From a virus, in the IMG/VR virus record IMGVR_UViG_3300020060_000017, positions 1 to 41,614 of that record: 41,614 nt of DNA; one strand, written 5' to 3'. Made by a program: the position numbers and the translations under genes. Under the pieces are notes generated by a model. It was not told the origin of the DNA. It searched no databases and saw nothing but the letters and a program-made list of their open reading frames with translations. Positions 1-8,236 of this stretch are shown piece by piece (within the stretch, counting starts at the first letter, position 1; each line of letters opens with the position of its first letter).

Positions 1-514
1 CGAGACGCGAATTCTGCGCGTCGCTGAGTTGGCCTTGCCCTTCCTGAATTTGCAGCCCGGTGAGCGATTGCTTGAGTTTGTCCATGTCGATCCCGCGCGC
101 CCGGTCTTCGATCGCGAAACCCCGGTCTTGGCGCTGGTCCAAGGTCGGCTGATACAGGGCGTCAGCGCCGCCGACTTTCGCAAGCACGTCCGAAATCCTG
201 CCGACAGTGTCGAGAATTGAGCGACGCTCCCGAGGTGCGGGCGTTGCAGCGGCCGGTGGGGCTTGTGCAGGAATTGCGGCATCGGCGGGTGCTCCTGTGT
301 TAAGGGCTTGAAGCGCGTTCACCTGTGGTGCTTCCGGCATCGGCGCGGGAACCCCCGTGACTGCCTGTTGCGGCATCATGGGGGGCGCGGCCGGCGGCTG
401 CGGAATAGGTGGGGCTGCGCCGAAAGCATTTTGCACGGGAGCCGGCGGCGCAGGAGAGAAACCTGCGGCCGGGCTCGCACCGCCTAGCAATTGCGCGAGA
501 AAATTGAGGTTCAT
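1..514 (-). CDS. N-terminal part of 722-residue virion/ejection protein with lytic transglycosylase domain (continues at 41614)
   Basis: ATG at 514 shares one base with the stop of the gene upstream (TAATG). The frame stays open to base 1, where one base of a codon is left. Joined to base 41614 it continues as GCC-GGA-ATG into the open frame 41609-39960, so both pieces are one gene across the circular map, 722 residues in all. This part (about 171 residues) begins MNLNFLAQLLGG, then has a proline/alanine-rich stretch to about residue 95, then a helical, charged section (RRSILDTVGRISDVLAKVGG and onward). Low-complexity N-termini like this are common in podovirus internal or ejection proteins. 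The location next to other ejection-type genes supports that; the role is inferred. Confidence 0.85.
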   Translation of the reverse strand, partial: MNLNFLAQLLGGASPAAGFSPAPPAPVQNAFGAAPPIPQPPAAPPMMPQQAVTGVPAPMPEAPQVNALQALNTGAPADAAIPAQAPPAAATPAPRERRSILDTVGRISDVLAKVGGADALYQPTLDQRQDRGFAIEDRARGIDMDKLKQSLTGLQIQEGQGQLSDAQNSRL

Positions 515-1239
515 TAGAGTGCCCCATAGTTGACTGTGCGGTAGCCCGCGACAATGCGGCCAAGCGCCCATGGACGGAGCTTTGCCACTTCGTCAGCCAT
601 GACGCCGCGCATCCGGTTTTTCTGCCCGATGTAGCGATAGGTGTAAATCCCGAGCCCGTCCGCGAATTCCCCAACCTTGCGAATTGCGGTTTTCAAGCGG
701 CGGTCGGAGAAAATCGAGGCGATACCGCCCACGGTGGACGCGATCGAGCCTATGGTTGACGGGCTGCCCCCCGTGCTGTTCGATTTCTGCCCGGCGTTGG
801 CGACGAGCCCGCCAGCCTGCAACCCGAGCCCCGACAGGCCGGAAAGCTGTTGCAGATAATTATTGAAATATTGCTGATTAAGTTCAGCGCCGCGCGACTG
901 AAGGGCCTTCGTCGTCGCACCGCTGTTGAGTAGCCCCGCCGCCGCGCCCTGGCCCGTGACGCCCTGCGCAAGCTGGCGCATCGCCGGGGCATAGCCCGCG
1001 TTCTGAAGATAATTCTGGTAACCTGCCTGCGCGCCGCCGGCATCGGCAATAGCATTCGCCCCCTGACCGATTTGAGCGGCCCCGGATGCCACGCCCCCCG
1101 GCGAAACGCCGAGTAGCTGAGACAGGAAATTCGTGGCGCCCGTGCCCTGCCCCATCTGCCCGCCATAGGTGGACGTGATCAGCCCGTTATTCGTATTTTC
1201 CGATGAGGATGTGGCGGGCTTCGGCTTAAGGAAACTCAT
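514..1239 (-). CDS. Virion protein with C-terminal S74 (endosialidase-type) chaperone domain
   Basis: 241 residues. Start ATG at 1239 chosen because it overlaps the upstream stop by four bases (ATGA); the longer frame to 1332 lies inside the upstream gene. Residues 1-177 are rich in Gly, Ala, Gln and Ser (GQGANAIADAGGAQAGYQNY), as in P22-type DNA-transfer proteins and short tail proteins. From about residue 178 the sequence SDRRLKTAI, then GVMADEV and GYRTVNYGAL, matches the peptidase S74 intramolecular chaperone, which cleaves itself just before the Ser of the SDxRLK motif after helping a fibre or ejection protein trimerise. Here the upstream part is short and has no obvious beta-helix, so it is more like the S74-tailed ejection proteins of podoviruses than a tailspike. 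Confidence 0.75.
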   Translation of the reverse strand: MSFLKPKPATSSSENTNNGLITSTYGGQMGQGTGATNFLSQLLGVSPGGVASGAAQIGQGANAIADAGGAQAGYQNYLQNAGYAPAMRQLAQGVTGQGAAAGLLNSGATTKALQSRGAELNQQYFNNYLQQLSGLSGLGLQAGGLVANAGQKSNSTGGSPSTIGSIASTVGGIASIFSDRRLKTAIRKVGEFADGLGIYTYRYIGQKNRMRGVMADEVAKLRPWALGRIVAGYRTVNYGAL

Positions 1240-1628
1240 TTCAAGGCACTCCACATTTCTTTGGATAATACATAAAGCTCGCACGGCCCTTCGGGGGTGT
1301 CGCGCTTCCCTGCGAATTTTCCGCCTACCCATCGGGACATGATTTTCACGTCGCGGCGGAAATCGGGCACCATTCCGAAAATCAATTCGGCCTGGTGATC
1401 TTCGAACATTTGGCGAAAGGCTTCGGTGATGAATTCGACCGCCGCGCGGCCCTTCGCCTGAAAGAGCAGATGCACCTGATAGGTGCCTTCACCTTCGCCG
1501 TCGAAAAGCACAACGTCACCGTTGCAGGCGAAATGCTTGTTCGCCGGATCGGCCATCCATGCGGCGCCACTAAGCCCGCGATTAAGCGGGCTGTTGTCGA
1601 TCGCGTGAATAACGGCTTCCGGGGACAT
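1236..1628 (-). CDS. GNAT-like acetyltransferase-fold phage protein
   Basis: 130 residues, ATG at 1628. The order of segments fits the GNAT fold: a strand (TYQVHLLFQAKG), a helix (RAAVEFITEAFRQMFED), the strand and turn AELIFGMVPDFRRDVKIMSR with a following helix, and a last strand (CELYVLSKEMWSAL). Small GNAT-like proteins recur next to internal virion genes in podoviruses. No classical acetyl-CoA loop (Q/RxxGxG/A) is clear, so enzyme activity is doubtful and a structural role is possible. It overlaps the next gene by ATGA and belongs to the late leftward unit. A 117-base gap separates it from the tail-fibre gene upstream; that gap shows no convincing gene. Confidence 0.6.
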   Translation of the reverse strand: MSPEAVIHAIDNSPLNRGLSGAAWMADPANKHFACNGDVVLFDGEGEGTYQVHLLFQAKGRAAVEFITEAFRQMFEDHQAELIFGMVPDFRRDVKIMSRWVGGKFAGKRDTPEGPCELYVLSKEMWSALK

Positions 1629-1745
1629 GCGCTAAATAATCCAGAGTGCCCCTAAATTCCCGGTGGGGCTGTTCTGAAAGCGCACGATGGCGGCGGGAAC
1701 GGGCGGACGTTACGCTGCGCCGCCGGTGCCGTCAATAGGGGCCTA

Positions 1746-2681
1746 TTACGATCCTAAAAGTTCGATGATCCCGGCGGCGAACTGCCCGCCCGAAAAAGTG
1801 AAGGCAATATCCCCCGACGTGGCCTTGTCCGCATTTAGGTGAATAGCTTGTAACCTACGGGGAGAGTTGGTGGCCGTCGTGCCGGTTATGTCAACGTCGG
1901 TTGTATAAGTAGGAACCGCGAACGCAGTATTGCTGCCGCCCCTAAATACCCCTCCTATGAACAAGCTTGCGGCTCTCGTGCCGGATATTGCAATGTTAAA
2001 AGGGGATGCGGTATCCTCTTTAACTAGCTGAACATTTATGGGCATCGTGCTCAGGGCGTCGGCCACCTCATAGATAACGACCGCCGAACCACTAACGCCC
2101 CCGATAAAAGGGATTTGGGTCACGGTATCTGTTGAGGTTACGGCCTTCACCGCCGCACCAATGCCGTCCACGGTTATGCCGCTAAGGTCCCGCAATAGTG
2201 TCCAGCCGGCTCCCACACTATTGATATTGTTCCAGTGAACGGCAATAGCGATTAGAAAATTTCCCGGAGTGGGAACGCTAGGCATGGTTACTGTGAAGTT
2301 GTTACCGATCAAGGTCCCTACTTGGACCACAGAGGGGCGAGTAACGCCGCCGCCACTTGAACCGTTCGCTGCATCGGTAATCCGGCCTTGCTGATCGACG
2401 GTAATGTTGGCGTTTGTGTAGCTTCCCGGTGTAACGGCAGTATCCGCTAAATCTATCGTAACGTCCGCCGACAGGTCGCCGCCTCCAGTCAATCCAACGC
2501 CGGCCACAATGTCTCGCAGCGCTGCCCAATCATTGATAAGCTGTTGCGCCTCTTCGGCAGTGATCCCGGAGACGATATCCATTTGCCGTTGCTGCGCCCA
2601 ACGTATAAAATACTCCGTAGGCACCCCGTCCGGTGTAACTATCTTTTGATTGTTGACGAGTGGCTGAAGATTACCGGGCAT
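1746..2681 (-). CDS. Tail fibre / appendage protein
   Basis: 311 residues. The N-terminal part has a coiled segment (ITAEEAQQLINDWAALRDIV) followed by the head-fibre/tail-fibre pattern GVGLTGGGDLSADVTIDLAD and SYTNANITVDQQGRITDAAN. Such 'LTGGGDLS..TIDLA' and 'NANITVDQQGRIT' repeats are typical of phage fibre shafts. The rest is Ser/Thr/Val/Gly-rich beta structure with no known enzymatic motif and is the likely receptor-facing part. It starts 11 bases inside the end of the upstream gene (ATG at 2681), so the two are probably translated together. The receptor is unknown. Confidence 0.7.
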   Translation of the reverse strand: MPGNLQPLVNNQKIVTPDGVPTEYFIRWAQQRQMDIVSGITAEEAQQLINDWAALRDIVAGVGLTGGGDLSADVTIDLADTAVTPGSYTNANITVDQQGRITDAANGSSGGGVTRPSVVQVGTLIGNNFTVTMPSVPTPGNFLIAIAVHWNNINSVGAGWTLLRDLSGITVDGIGAAVKAVTSTDTVTQIPFIGGVSGSAVVIYEVADALSTMPINVQLVKEDTASPFNIAISGTRAASLFIGGVFRGGSNTAFAVPTYTTDVDITGTTATNSPRRLQAIHLNADKATSGDIAFTFSGGQFAAGIIELLGS

Positions 2682-3522
2682 CGTCGTTCATTTCCAGGCT
2701 GTCGATCCGGGTAAATACCCCATTATCGGTGATACGGAAGATTCGGCCGGGCGAGGCTATTTGACCGAGGGAAAGCCACTCGTACGCTTGATCGGCGGTG
2801 TCCGCCGTCACGGTGATGGTTTCGTGCGCGTCGAACGTCCGGCCTTGATCGTCGCTGGTCTCCAGCGTGACGCCTGGCGTGAAATCCGTGGCTACAAGTC
2901 CGTAATTATCCCCGTCCAGAAAAAGCGCATAGCACGGGATGAATTCCCGGCCCCGCGCAACAACCTGCCCGGTGATGATGCGCTCGAACGCGAGTTGCTG
3001 CGGTACCCGCGCTTCGTCGGGGTGCTCGTCATAGGGCTGTTCGGGATCGAGAAACCACAAGAGCCCGAACAAGTCGTCACCGGCCACGATATTCGAGCCA
3101 TAGGTGCCCGCTAGAGCTTCGCCGCCGATCCAGTTCATTCCGGACGTTGCGCGCCAGAAAGGAAGCTCCGGGCTCGTCCACTCCACCCATTGCTCGGAAT
3201 AGGTGTCGTAAACGAGCGTCGCAAAATCTCCCAGGCGCAACACATAGTTGTCGTGCCCGTCGAGCGTGAATTTCCACACCCGCAAATGTGTGTTCGCCAC
3301 GCGACCCCTGACGATCGCAAAAACCCGAGCCTCGGAAATCTCCTGCACGCCTGGCGCCGACGCGACCGCATAAATCCGAGCTTGGGATATCCGCTGCTCT
3401 ATCGCCGGAAGATTATAGACCGCAAAGACACGCCCGCCGGATATTCGCAGCGATGGCGTGGTGGCGCCACCGATGTAGAATACTCGGCCTTCCGAGATTT
3501 CCTGTTGGGTCGTCGCGACCAT
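2671..3522 (-). CDS. Tail hub/appendage beta-propeller-like protein with N-terminal tandem repeats
   Basis: 283 residues; ATG at 3522 forms TAATG with the upstream stop, which decides the start over the longer frame to 3576. Residues 7-75 are four tandem repeats of 16-18 residues with the core IS-x-[GA]-R-[VI]-[FY]-x-[IV]. The remainder has beta-rich segments: VWKFTLDGHDNYVLRLGD, the YDTYSEQWVEW segment, SDDQGRTF, and near the C-terminus GRIFRITDNGVFTRIDSLEM. The SDDxGRTF plus closing IDSLEM pattern occurs in phage gp10-like hub or propeller proteins. It lies between the lectin-like protein and the fibre gene, so a baseplate/tail-tip adaptor is the likely role. Family assignment is by pattern only. 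Confidence 0.6.
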   Translation of the reverse strand: MVATTQQEISEGRVFYIGGATTPSLRISGGRVFAVYNLPAIEQRISQARIYAVASAPGVQEISEARVFAIVRGRVANTHLRVWKFTLDGHDNYVLRLGDFATLVYDTYSEQWVEWTSPELPFWRATSGMNWIGGEALAGTYGSNIVAGDDLFGLLWFLDPEQPYDEHPDEARVPQQLAFERIITGQVVARGREFIPCYALFLDGDNYGLVATDFTPGVTLETSDDQGRTFDAHETITVTADTADQAYEWLSLGQIASPGRIFRITDNGVFTRIDSLEMNDDAR

Positions 3523-4577
3523 TATAGCGTCCTGTCGATTTTCAGCTTGGCCGAACCTGCGGCGGCTGGCGTCCACGATGCATCAGTGTCCGGATCAAGT
3601 TCGTGCACATCCTCATAATAGACGAATGCCGAAGTCATCGGCCGGTCGGCCCCTTCCGCCGTATCCACCGCCGAAATCAGGCTCGCTTGAAAATTGCCGT
3701 CACCGCCGTCGATATTCCGAACGCGGCACTGCGTGATTAGCGCTTTAACGGTGGTAATGTCCGCAGGGAGCGCCGATAGGCCAAAAGAACTCGGCCCCGG
3801 CGGTGGATTTTCCGCAGACAGATACGCGGTATCGTCAAGCGGCGGGCTGTTGTCGAGTAGCGCAAAACCATCCGTGCCGATCGACGGGGTCCATCCCGTA
3901 AGATCGTCGCTTATCGGCGTGCGGCCTATGACTTGCACCGAGCCGAGGAAGTCGTTGTTTTCGGTTCCCAGGCTATCCCACACTACCAAATCCTTGATAT
4001 AGTAGGTGAGCGTAGTTGCAGTAGAGTTGGGATTGTCAACGCCGATCTGCCAATAGTCGCCCGCCCCGGTATCTCCGCTTCCCTCCAATACCGTCACGCC
4101 GTTAACCCGAACCTCATAGGTGCCGGCAATTTCATCGGCGGCGAATTTGAATTCTATGTGGTTCCACGAATGGGCGACAATAGCCGGCGCTGACGGCGCA
4201 CCTAGTTCAGTGCCCGAATTATTCGCGCGCCCTGTCCATAGCTGGATACGTCCGATGGTATCGACCATCACCGAAACCAGGGTATCGCTTGCCGCATCCA
4301 ATAGGACGAAGGAGGGGATATTAATGTTATTGGGTGGAAGATTTTCCAGCCACAGCCTAAAGGCTACGCCGACAATTGTCCGCGCTCCTGAAAGGACCCG
4401 GCGCATTCGGTAGCCATCCGTGGCATTGGCGACAATGAAATAGACGGTGCCGGAAGCGTTAGGGTCCGGGTCTTCCGTCAAGCCGGTAGAGTTGTTGATT
4501 TGAGCATAAAGGCCGTCCAGCATCAACGCTTTGGTGGTGCCGAAGCCTTTGAAGTCGTCGCAAAATTGAATCGTCAT
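3522..4577 (-). CDS. Tail protein with concanavalin-A/LamG-like lectin domain
   Basis: 351 residues, ATG at 4577. Residues about 10-200 follow the jelly-roll layout of phage LamG-like proteins: FCDDFKGFGTTKA, then FRLWLENLPPNN, HSWNHIEFKFAADEIAGTYE, VRVNGVTVLEGSGDTGAGD, then IKDLVVWDSLGTENNDFLGS. This is followed by a second beta-rich part beginning VQVIGRTPISDDLTGW. Such proteins are found in tails of many proteobacterial phages and probably bind glycans. It shares one base with the next gene (TAATG). No catalytic glycosidase residues are evident. Confidence 0.65.
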   Translation of the reverse strand: MTIQFCDDFKGFGTTKALMLDGLYAQINNSTGLTEDPDPNASGTVYFIVANATDGYRMRRVLSGARTIVGVAFRLWLENLPPNNINIPSFVLLDAASDTLVSVMVDTIGRIQLWTGRANNSGTELGAPSAPAIVAHSWNHIEFKFAADEIAGTYEVRVNGVTVLEGSGDTGAGDYWQIGVDNPNSTATTLTYYIKDLVVWDSLGTENNDFLGSVQVIGRTPISDDLTGWTPSIGTDGFALLDNSPPLDDTAYLSAENPPPGPSSFGLSALPADITTVKALITQCRVRNIDGGDGNFQASLISAVDTAEGADRPMTSAFVYYEDVHELDPDTDASWTPAAAGSAKLKIDRTL

Positions 4578-4588
4578 GGTGGTGCCCC

Positions 4589-5845
4589 TTAAATGAGTTG
4601 CTGTGCCGCAAGGGTGATCGCCTGCCGAATACGTTCCTCTATGCTCGGATTGCTAATCCGCTTCAGTCCGCCGGCAATCTGAAAAACTCCGCCGTCGCTA
4701 TCGACGATGATCATGCTTTCCTTAATCTGGATCGCGGTACCTTCCCACGATCCCCGATCGAACGTCACGCCCTGCAAGCGGAGCACTGGACTGTCGGCAT
4801 TTCCGGTAAAATACCAAACTTCGGTGGTGTTGCTGCCTGGCAACCAAAACTGATCGCCGAAAACCACAACGTCGAAAATCGGATCGGGAGCCCGTTCGGC
4901 CGTCGCAAAATCGAACGGGTCGATCGTGATTTCTCCGGGGTTGATCCAGAAAAAGCGACCGTTGATCCCTTCGCCCTGTGCCGGAATACAGACGACATAG
5001 GACGCGATATAGCCGAGCGAAATAATGCCTACATCGTCGGGCGTTTCGACAGCTAGCACGGACGGGTCCCCACCATCTTCCAGCGTGCCTGCGGTCCAGG
5101 CAATCGCCGCTCCGGTTTCCAGCGTTACAATGGCGTTGCCGGTGATGCCCACCGCAATCGCTCGAACGGAAACCTGCGTTGCGGTGACTGCATAGGCGGT
5201 TACGCTCGGATTTGCCGTAAGCGCCGTACTGTACTGCGTGCCCGGATCGCCGTCCGCGCCGATCGCCGATCCGAAATTATCCCAGGATATCGCCGCATCA
5301 CCGCCCAAGGCCACTAACCAAGGATTTGCGAGCGTCCCTGCCGGCGCGCCAGCATCCACCGAGGCATTCGTAAATTTATAATATACTGCACCCGTCTGCA
5401 CGGTGTTGTTATTCGCGGGCGTGCCGGAAATCGTTCCCCTGGCATAGCCGTTTTCGCTATAGACGAAAAGATTGCGGCCATCGGCGAGAAACATGAATTC
5501 GGGCGTTGCGCCGATCGTGCCTGTTCCCGCCATGCTCACGCTTCCGGCGCCTGCCTGCAAGCCGGACTGAATCAAGGTTTTTGTGCCGTTCTTATCCACG
5601 CGCCACCATTCCGTGCCGCTGACGACAAAGAGCGCATCGGAAAAGCTGCCCGGCTGACTGTAAATTCCCCGGATCGGACCTTCACCGACGTACATCCAAC
5701 GTCGCATGCCTGGCCTTGCGATCAGTGCGGTCGTGGTCGCCGTGAGAACCGGGTTTTGCTCGAAATACCTGTTGCGCGTCTGGATACGCGCCTCTTTCGC
5801 TACCGTGCGGTGATAGTCCGCCCGGCCAAGGGGAATATCGGCCAT
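4589..5845 (-). CDS. P22 gp10-like packaged-DNA stabilisation / tail hub protein
   Basis: 418 residues (P22 gp10 is 472). It has the repeated beta-blade character of the gp10 propeller: GPIRGIYSQPGSFSDALFVV, GTEWWRVDKNGTKT, and later FGDQFWLPGSNTTEVWYFTG, ADSPVLRLQG and VDSDGGVFQIAGGLKRIS. The segment with a 'place in sequence space' probe followed by xxxTxEVWYFTGxAD is characteristic of this family, whose members close the head after DNA packaging and carry the tail. It is immediately downstream of the gp4-like adaptor (no gap), as in P22, where gp4 binds the portal and gp10 binds gp4. Confidence 0.75.
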   Translation of the reverse strand: MADIPLGRADYHRTVAKEARIQTRNRYFEQNPVLTATTTALIARPGMRRWMYVGEGPIRGIYSQPGSFSDALFVVSGTEWWRVDKNGTKTLIQSGLQAGAGSVSMAGTGTIGATPEFMFLADGRNLFVYSENGYARGTISGTPANNNTVQTGAVYYKFTNASVDAGAPAGTLANPWLVALGGDAAISWDNFGSAIGADGDPGTQYSTALTANPSVTAYAVTATQVSVRAIAVGITGNAIVTLETGAAIAWTAGTLEDGGDPSVLAVETPDDVGIISLGYIASYVVCIPAQGEGINGRFFWINPGEITIDPFDFATAERAPDPIFDVVVFGDQFWLPGSNTTEVWYFTGNADSPVLRLQGVTFDRGSWEGTAIQIKESMIIVDSDGGVFQIAGGLKRISNPSIEERIRQAITLAAQQLI

Positions 5846-6604
5846 TTACTGATACTCCCCGCGATTGAACTGGTGTTGCGACGTAAAGCTGCGCTGTGTG
5901 TCGTAGCCCTGCGTGGACATGAAAGGCCACGAAATACTGTCGTCGATTTCCAGCGGCATCGCCTGAAGGTAGCGGGCGACAAATTCCCGCTTGTTCTGCT
6001 TCAGCGCCGCGACGCTTTCCGCCGGCAGTGCCCGGCCGTAGCGCGGGCTAAGGCGCATCGCGAGCAGGATGACAAACATGGTATCGAATTTGTCGGGGAA
6101 CGGATTTTCGTCCGCCGCGACCACGTTGGAGACTTTCATCCAATCCCCAAGGTCCGCGCGATACATCCATTCTTGAAAGGTCCCGTCCGTATCGAGCAGC
6201 ACGTTGGGCGTGCCTTCGATCGTCCGGCCGTTGCCGTCGAGTGTGATGGGGAACGCCTCTAGCCGCGAAAAGGGATCGGCAACACCCATGCGGGCGCCGT
6301 CCTGCGGCCTCAAAGCGAAATGAACCCTTATCGCCTCATCATTCACCGCGATCAGCCTGCGGTTGATTGTCGGGTGCCGCAAGCGATAGTCGGTAAAGGG
6401 AAGCGGGCAGGTGGATTCACGGTCGAAATTCCCAAGCGGCCAATCGGTCAGGCCCTCGCCTGCATCGCCGCCGAAAACGGCGGTCAGCGTCGCGTTGTGA
6501 AGCTGAAGCGCTTCCGTGCTCTGGTTAGCGTTCGGTTCCTTGCCCAATGGGAGCATATTGCATTCCCGGTAGGCTTGCAGAATGATAGACGATACCAAAG
6601 TCAC
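5846..6604 (-). CDS. P22 gp4-like head-to-tail adaptor
   Basis: 252 residues, GTG start at 6604 with AGGAG about eight bases upstream. The helical N-terminus (SSIILQAYRECNMLPLGKEPNANQ then ALQLHNATLTAVFG) and the segment near residue 180 (FDTMFVILLAMRLSPRYGRALP) match the gp4/tail-accessory family, in which xxLAxRLAPRYG is the typical helix. The protein binds as a ring under the portal and helps seal the packaged head. Adjacent gp10-like and coat genes fit. It is longer than P22 gp4 (166 residues), the extra length being mostly in the middle. Confidence 0.7.
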   Translation of the reverse strand: MTLVSSIILQAYRECNMLPLGKEPNANQSTEALQLHNATLTAVFGGDAGEGLTDWPLGNFDRESTCPLPFTDYRLRHPTINRRLIAVNDEAIRVHFALRPQDGARMGVADPFSRLEAFPITLDGNGRTIEGTPNVLLDTDGTFQEWMYRADLGDWMKVSNVVAADENPFPDKFDTMFVILLAMRLSPRYGRALPAESVAALKQNKREFVARYLQAMPLEIDDSISWPFMSTQGYDTQRSFTSQHQFNRGEYQ

Positions 6605-6628
6605 GGAAGTTCTCCTAGTGCTCGAGAA

Positions 6629-7135
6629 TTACGACGCGGCGCCCTTGATCACGGCGAAATTGATGACCGGCGTTTCCGTGGTCGTCCCTCCCGTCGTGAA
6701 AAAGGTAATGCGGAACGATCCCGCCGCCGTCGCGGTGACGTGCAGTTCGAGCAAATCCGTGCCCGTTTTCTGCGAAAGCACCACAACGTCGTTTGCCCCC
6801 ACGCTGCTATTCGTCACCGTGAACGACGCAGGGGTAGCCGATCCCGCCGCCGAAACGAGCGTCACCGTGCCGGCGAGCGAATTCAGCGTTACGCCCGTGG
6901 TGCGCGACGTAATCTGGACGACCGCGCCGCCGGCCGTATAGCCGACGCCTGCGGTGTTGAAAACGTTCGTCACCGCGACGGCGCCTGGCGATCCCACACC
7001 GTTCGCATCGACCCGCGAAAGGATGATAAGATCGTTGCTATCCGGCGCCGTCAGGTTTTGCGCCATGACCGCACCGGGTGCGCACGCTGCGAGCAGCGCG
7101 CATGCCGCAAAGCAGCCGAGTAAAAGTTTCTTCAT
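6629..7135 (-). CDS. Beta-sandwich phage protein with lipoprotein-like signal peptide
   Basis: 168 residues, ATG at 7135 with a strong AGGAGG just upstream. The N-terminus MKKLLLGCFAACALLAACAP has a Lys-Lys start, hydrophobic core and a LAAC lipobox, so it would be read as a secreted lipoprotein or at least as a signal peptide. Residues about 60-168 match a beta-sandwich common in phage structural genes (TGVTLNSLAGTVTLV, FTVTNSSVGANDVVVLSQ, GSFRITFFTTGG, PVINFAVIKG), normally cytosolic and thought to be a minor structural or decoration protein. A signal sequence on this domain inside the head gene cluster is odd. Either the signal is real and the product acts at the host envelope, or the hydrophobic stretch has a virion role. 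Confidence 0.65.
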   Translation of the reverse strand: MKKLLLGCFAACALLAACAPGAVMAQNLTAPDSNDLIILSRVDANGVGSPGAVAVTNVFNTAGVGYTAGGAVVQITSRTTGVTLNSLAGTVTLVSAAGSATPASFTVTNSSVGANDVVVLSQKTGTDLLELHVTATAAGSFRITFFTTGGTTTETPVINFAVIKGAAS

Positions 7136-7171
7136 GCTTTCCTCCTGTTGAAAATTGACGATCGGGGCGGA

Positions 7172-7540
7172 TTACAGGTCGAGGGTGGGTTTCGGAAAAC
7201 CTTCCTTCGGGGCCGGCCGGGTAGCGCCGACTTTCATGCGCCACAGGTCGGCCTTGGTGCGGCTCTGCGTCGCGGCGTGGATTTTCGGATCGAAAGGCCA
7301 GCCTCCCGCGTCCACACCGCCCGTGCTGGTTTCGGTCGTCGCGACCTTTACGGCTGGCGCGGCGGGGGCTGGCGTTGCGGGTGCCTTGACGGCTGGCGCG
7401 GGCGCAGGCGCCTGGTCCTTCCCGCTAACCTTCGTCGGGTGATCCTGCCAGCCGGCCGGCACTTCGCCGGCACTCTGGAAAATCTCGGCCCGGCCGTTGG
7501 GGCCGTAGCGCCACGCGGGCCATTCTACTTTCTCGGTCAT
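7172..7540 (-). CDS. Phage protein with PWD-IH-LWR motif
   Basis: 122 residues. Residues 1-35 (WPAWRYGPNGRAEIFQSAGE then VPAGWQDHP) are a segment typical of short proteins in phage head clusters, where a chain is annotated from its own sequence as 'W-x-YGP-x-G'. It is followed by an Ala/Pro/Lys linker. The C-terminal part VDAGGWPFDPKIHAA then LWRMKVGATRPAPKEGFPK is closely matched by the early-region protein at 31126-31830. This xxGxPWDxxIH...WRxK motif recurs in phage proteins of unknown role. It ends in -TLDL, one of the C-termini discussed in the findings. Probably a small virion or assembly protein. Confidence 0.55.
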   Translation of the reverse strand: MTEKVEWPAWRYGPNGRAEIFQSAGEVPAGWQDHPTKVSGKDQAPAPAPAVKAPATPAPAAPAVKVATTETSTGGVDAGGWPFDPKIHAATQSRTKADLWRMKVGATRPAPKEGFPKPTLDL

Positions 7541-7567
7541 TTTCTTTCTCCGTAAGGTCAGACGAAA

Positions 7568-7855
7568 TCAGGCGTCCTGTCCGACTGTGTAACTTACCGC
7601 TAGCGAGCCTGAAGCGGTTACGATTGCGAAATGTGTCGCCCCAACCGGAATCTTGAAATTCTCGGCATTCGGAGAAACCCGCATATCGTTCGGCGTAGCG
7701 ACAACCGTACTGTCCCCGAATTTGACGAAAGGGACAATGCCGGTGCTACCTAACAGCCGCAACGCGCCGGTTTCGGGGTCGGCCGTGGAAATATCCACTG
7801 CCTGCGATGTTGCGTTGGCCATCAAAGTCCCGGAAATTCCGTTCGGGCAAAACAT
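7568..7855 (-). CDS. Small structural-region protein, unknown function
   Basis: 95 residues. ATG at 7855 is preceded by GGGAG at the right spacing, which decides it over the longer frame to 7915. Beta-rich sequence (STADPETGALRLLGSTGIVP, VKFGDSTVVATPNDMRVSPN, then NFKIPVGATHFAIVTASGSL). It has the look of a small head decoration or accessory protein and lies between coat and the signal-peptide protein. I do not recognise a named family. Confidence 0.6.
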   Translation of the reverse strand: MFCPNGISGTLMANATSQAVDISTADPETGALRLLGSTGIVPFVKFGDSTVVATPNDMRVSPNAENFKIPVGATHFAIVTASGSLAVSYTVGQDA

Positions 7856-7866
7856 ATTTTTCTCCC

Positions 7867-8121
7867 TTAAAGCAGCAAGGTGCCTGCCGCGCCGCCGGCA
7901 AGCTGCACCGTGCACCCGGCGCTCGTGTTGAGCATAATCGGAATGCTGTTGAAGCCAATTGCGACGGGTAGTGCGTCCACGTGAACCGTACCGTCCGCAT
8001 CAGTGACCGTGATATTTCCCGCTGTCTTGGCGAGAAAGCCGGCCACATGGATGCTTGCCGCGAGGTAGCTGGAATCTGCCGCCATCGGCTGCGGACGATA
8101 ATATTGCCTGACAATACCCAT
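7867..8121 (-). CDS. Small structural-region protein, unknown function
   Basis: 84 residues, ATG at 8121 with GGGAGAAAT just upstream. Two or three beta segments are apparent (AGNITVTDADGTVHVDALPV, FNSIPIMLNTSAGCTVQLAG). Like its downstream neighbour, it follows the coat gene after a hairpin terminator, a usual place for decoration or head-completion proteins. No motif allows a firmer call. Confidence 0.6.
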   Translation of the reverse strand: MGIVRQYYRPQPMAADSSYLAASIHVAGFLAKTAGNITVTDADGTVHVDALPVAIGFNSIPIMLNTSAGCTVQLAGGAAGTLLL

Positions 8122-8165
8122 TGGATTTCTCCCCCGCCCGAAAATTCTTGCTCTCCAAAGCGAAA

Positions 8166-8198
8166 CGGCCCTCCCTGTAGCGGGAACAGGGAGGGCCG
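8166..8198 (-). terminator. Stem-loop terminator/attenuator after the coat gene
   Basis: Perfect 12-bp stem (CGGCCCTCCCTG with CAGGGAGGGCCG) and a 9-base loop. On the minus strand it is followed by TTTCGCTTT, so it can act as a partial intrinsic terminator. It sits 39 bases after the coat stop codon, suiting a step-down in transcription after the most needed protein. Confidence 0.75.
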
Positions 8199-8236
8199 AT
8201 CAACCTTCGCCCGGAGAACGAAACGAAGCCGCGGAT

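Noticed and set aside
1629-1745. Short leftward reading frames in the gap after the fibre gene
   Set aside because: Only 18-27 codons, with GTG or TTG starts lacking ribosome sites.
2671-3522. Possible diversity-generating retroelement variable region because of repeats in a tail protein
   Set aside because: No reverse transcriptase or template repeat in the window; repeats are protein-level tandem units.
6320-7123. 267-codon plus-strand frame opposite the adaptor and signal-peptide genes
   Set aside because: Spans two genes in antisense and is very Arg-rich; typical shadow frame.
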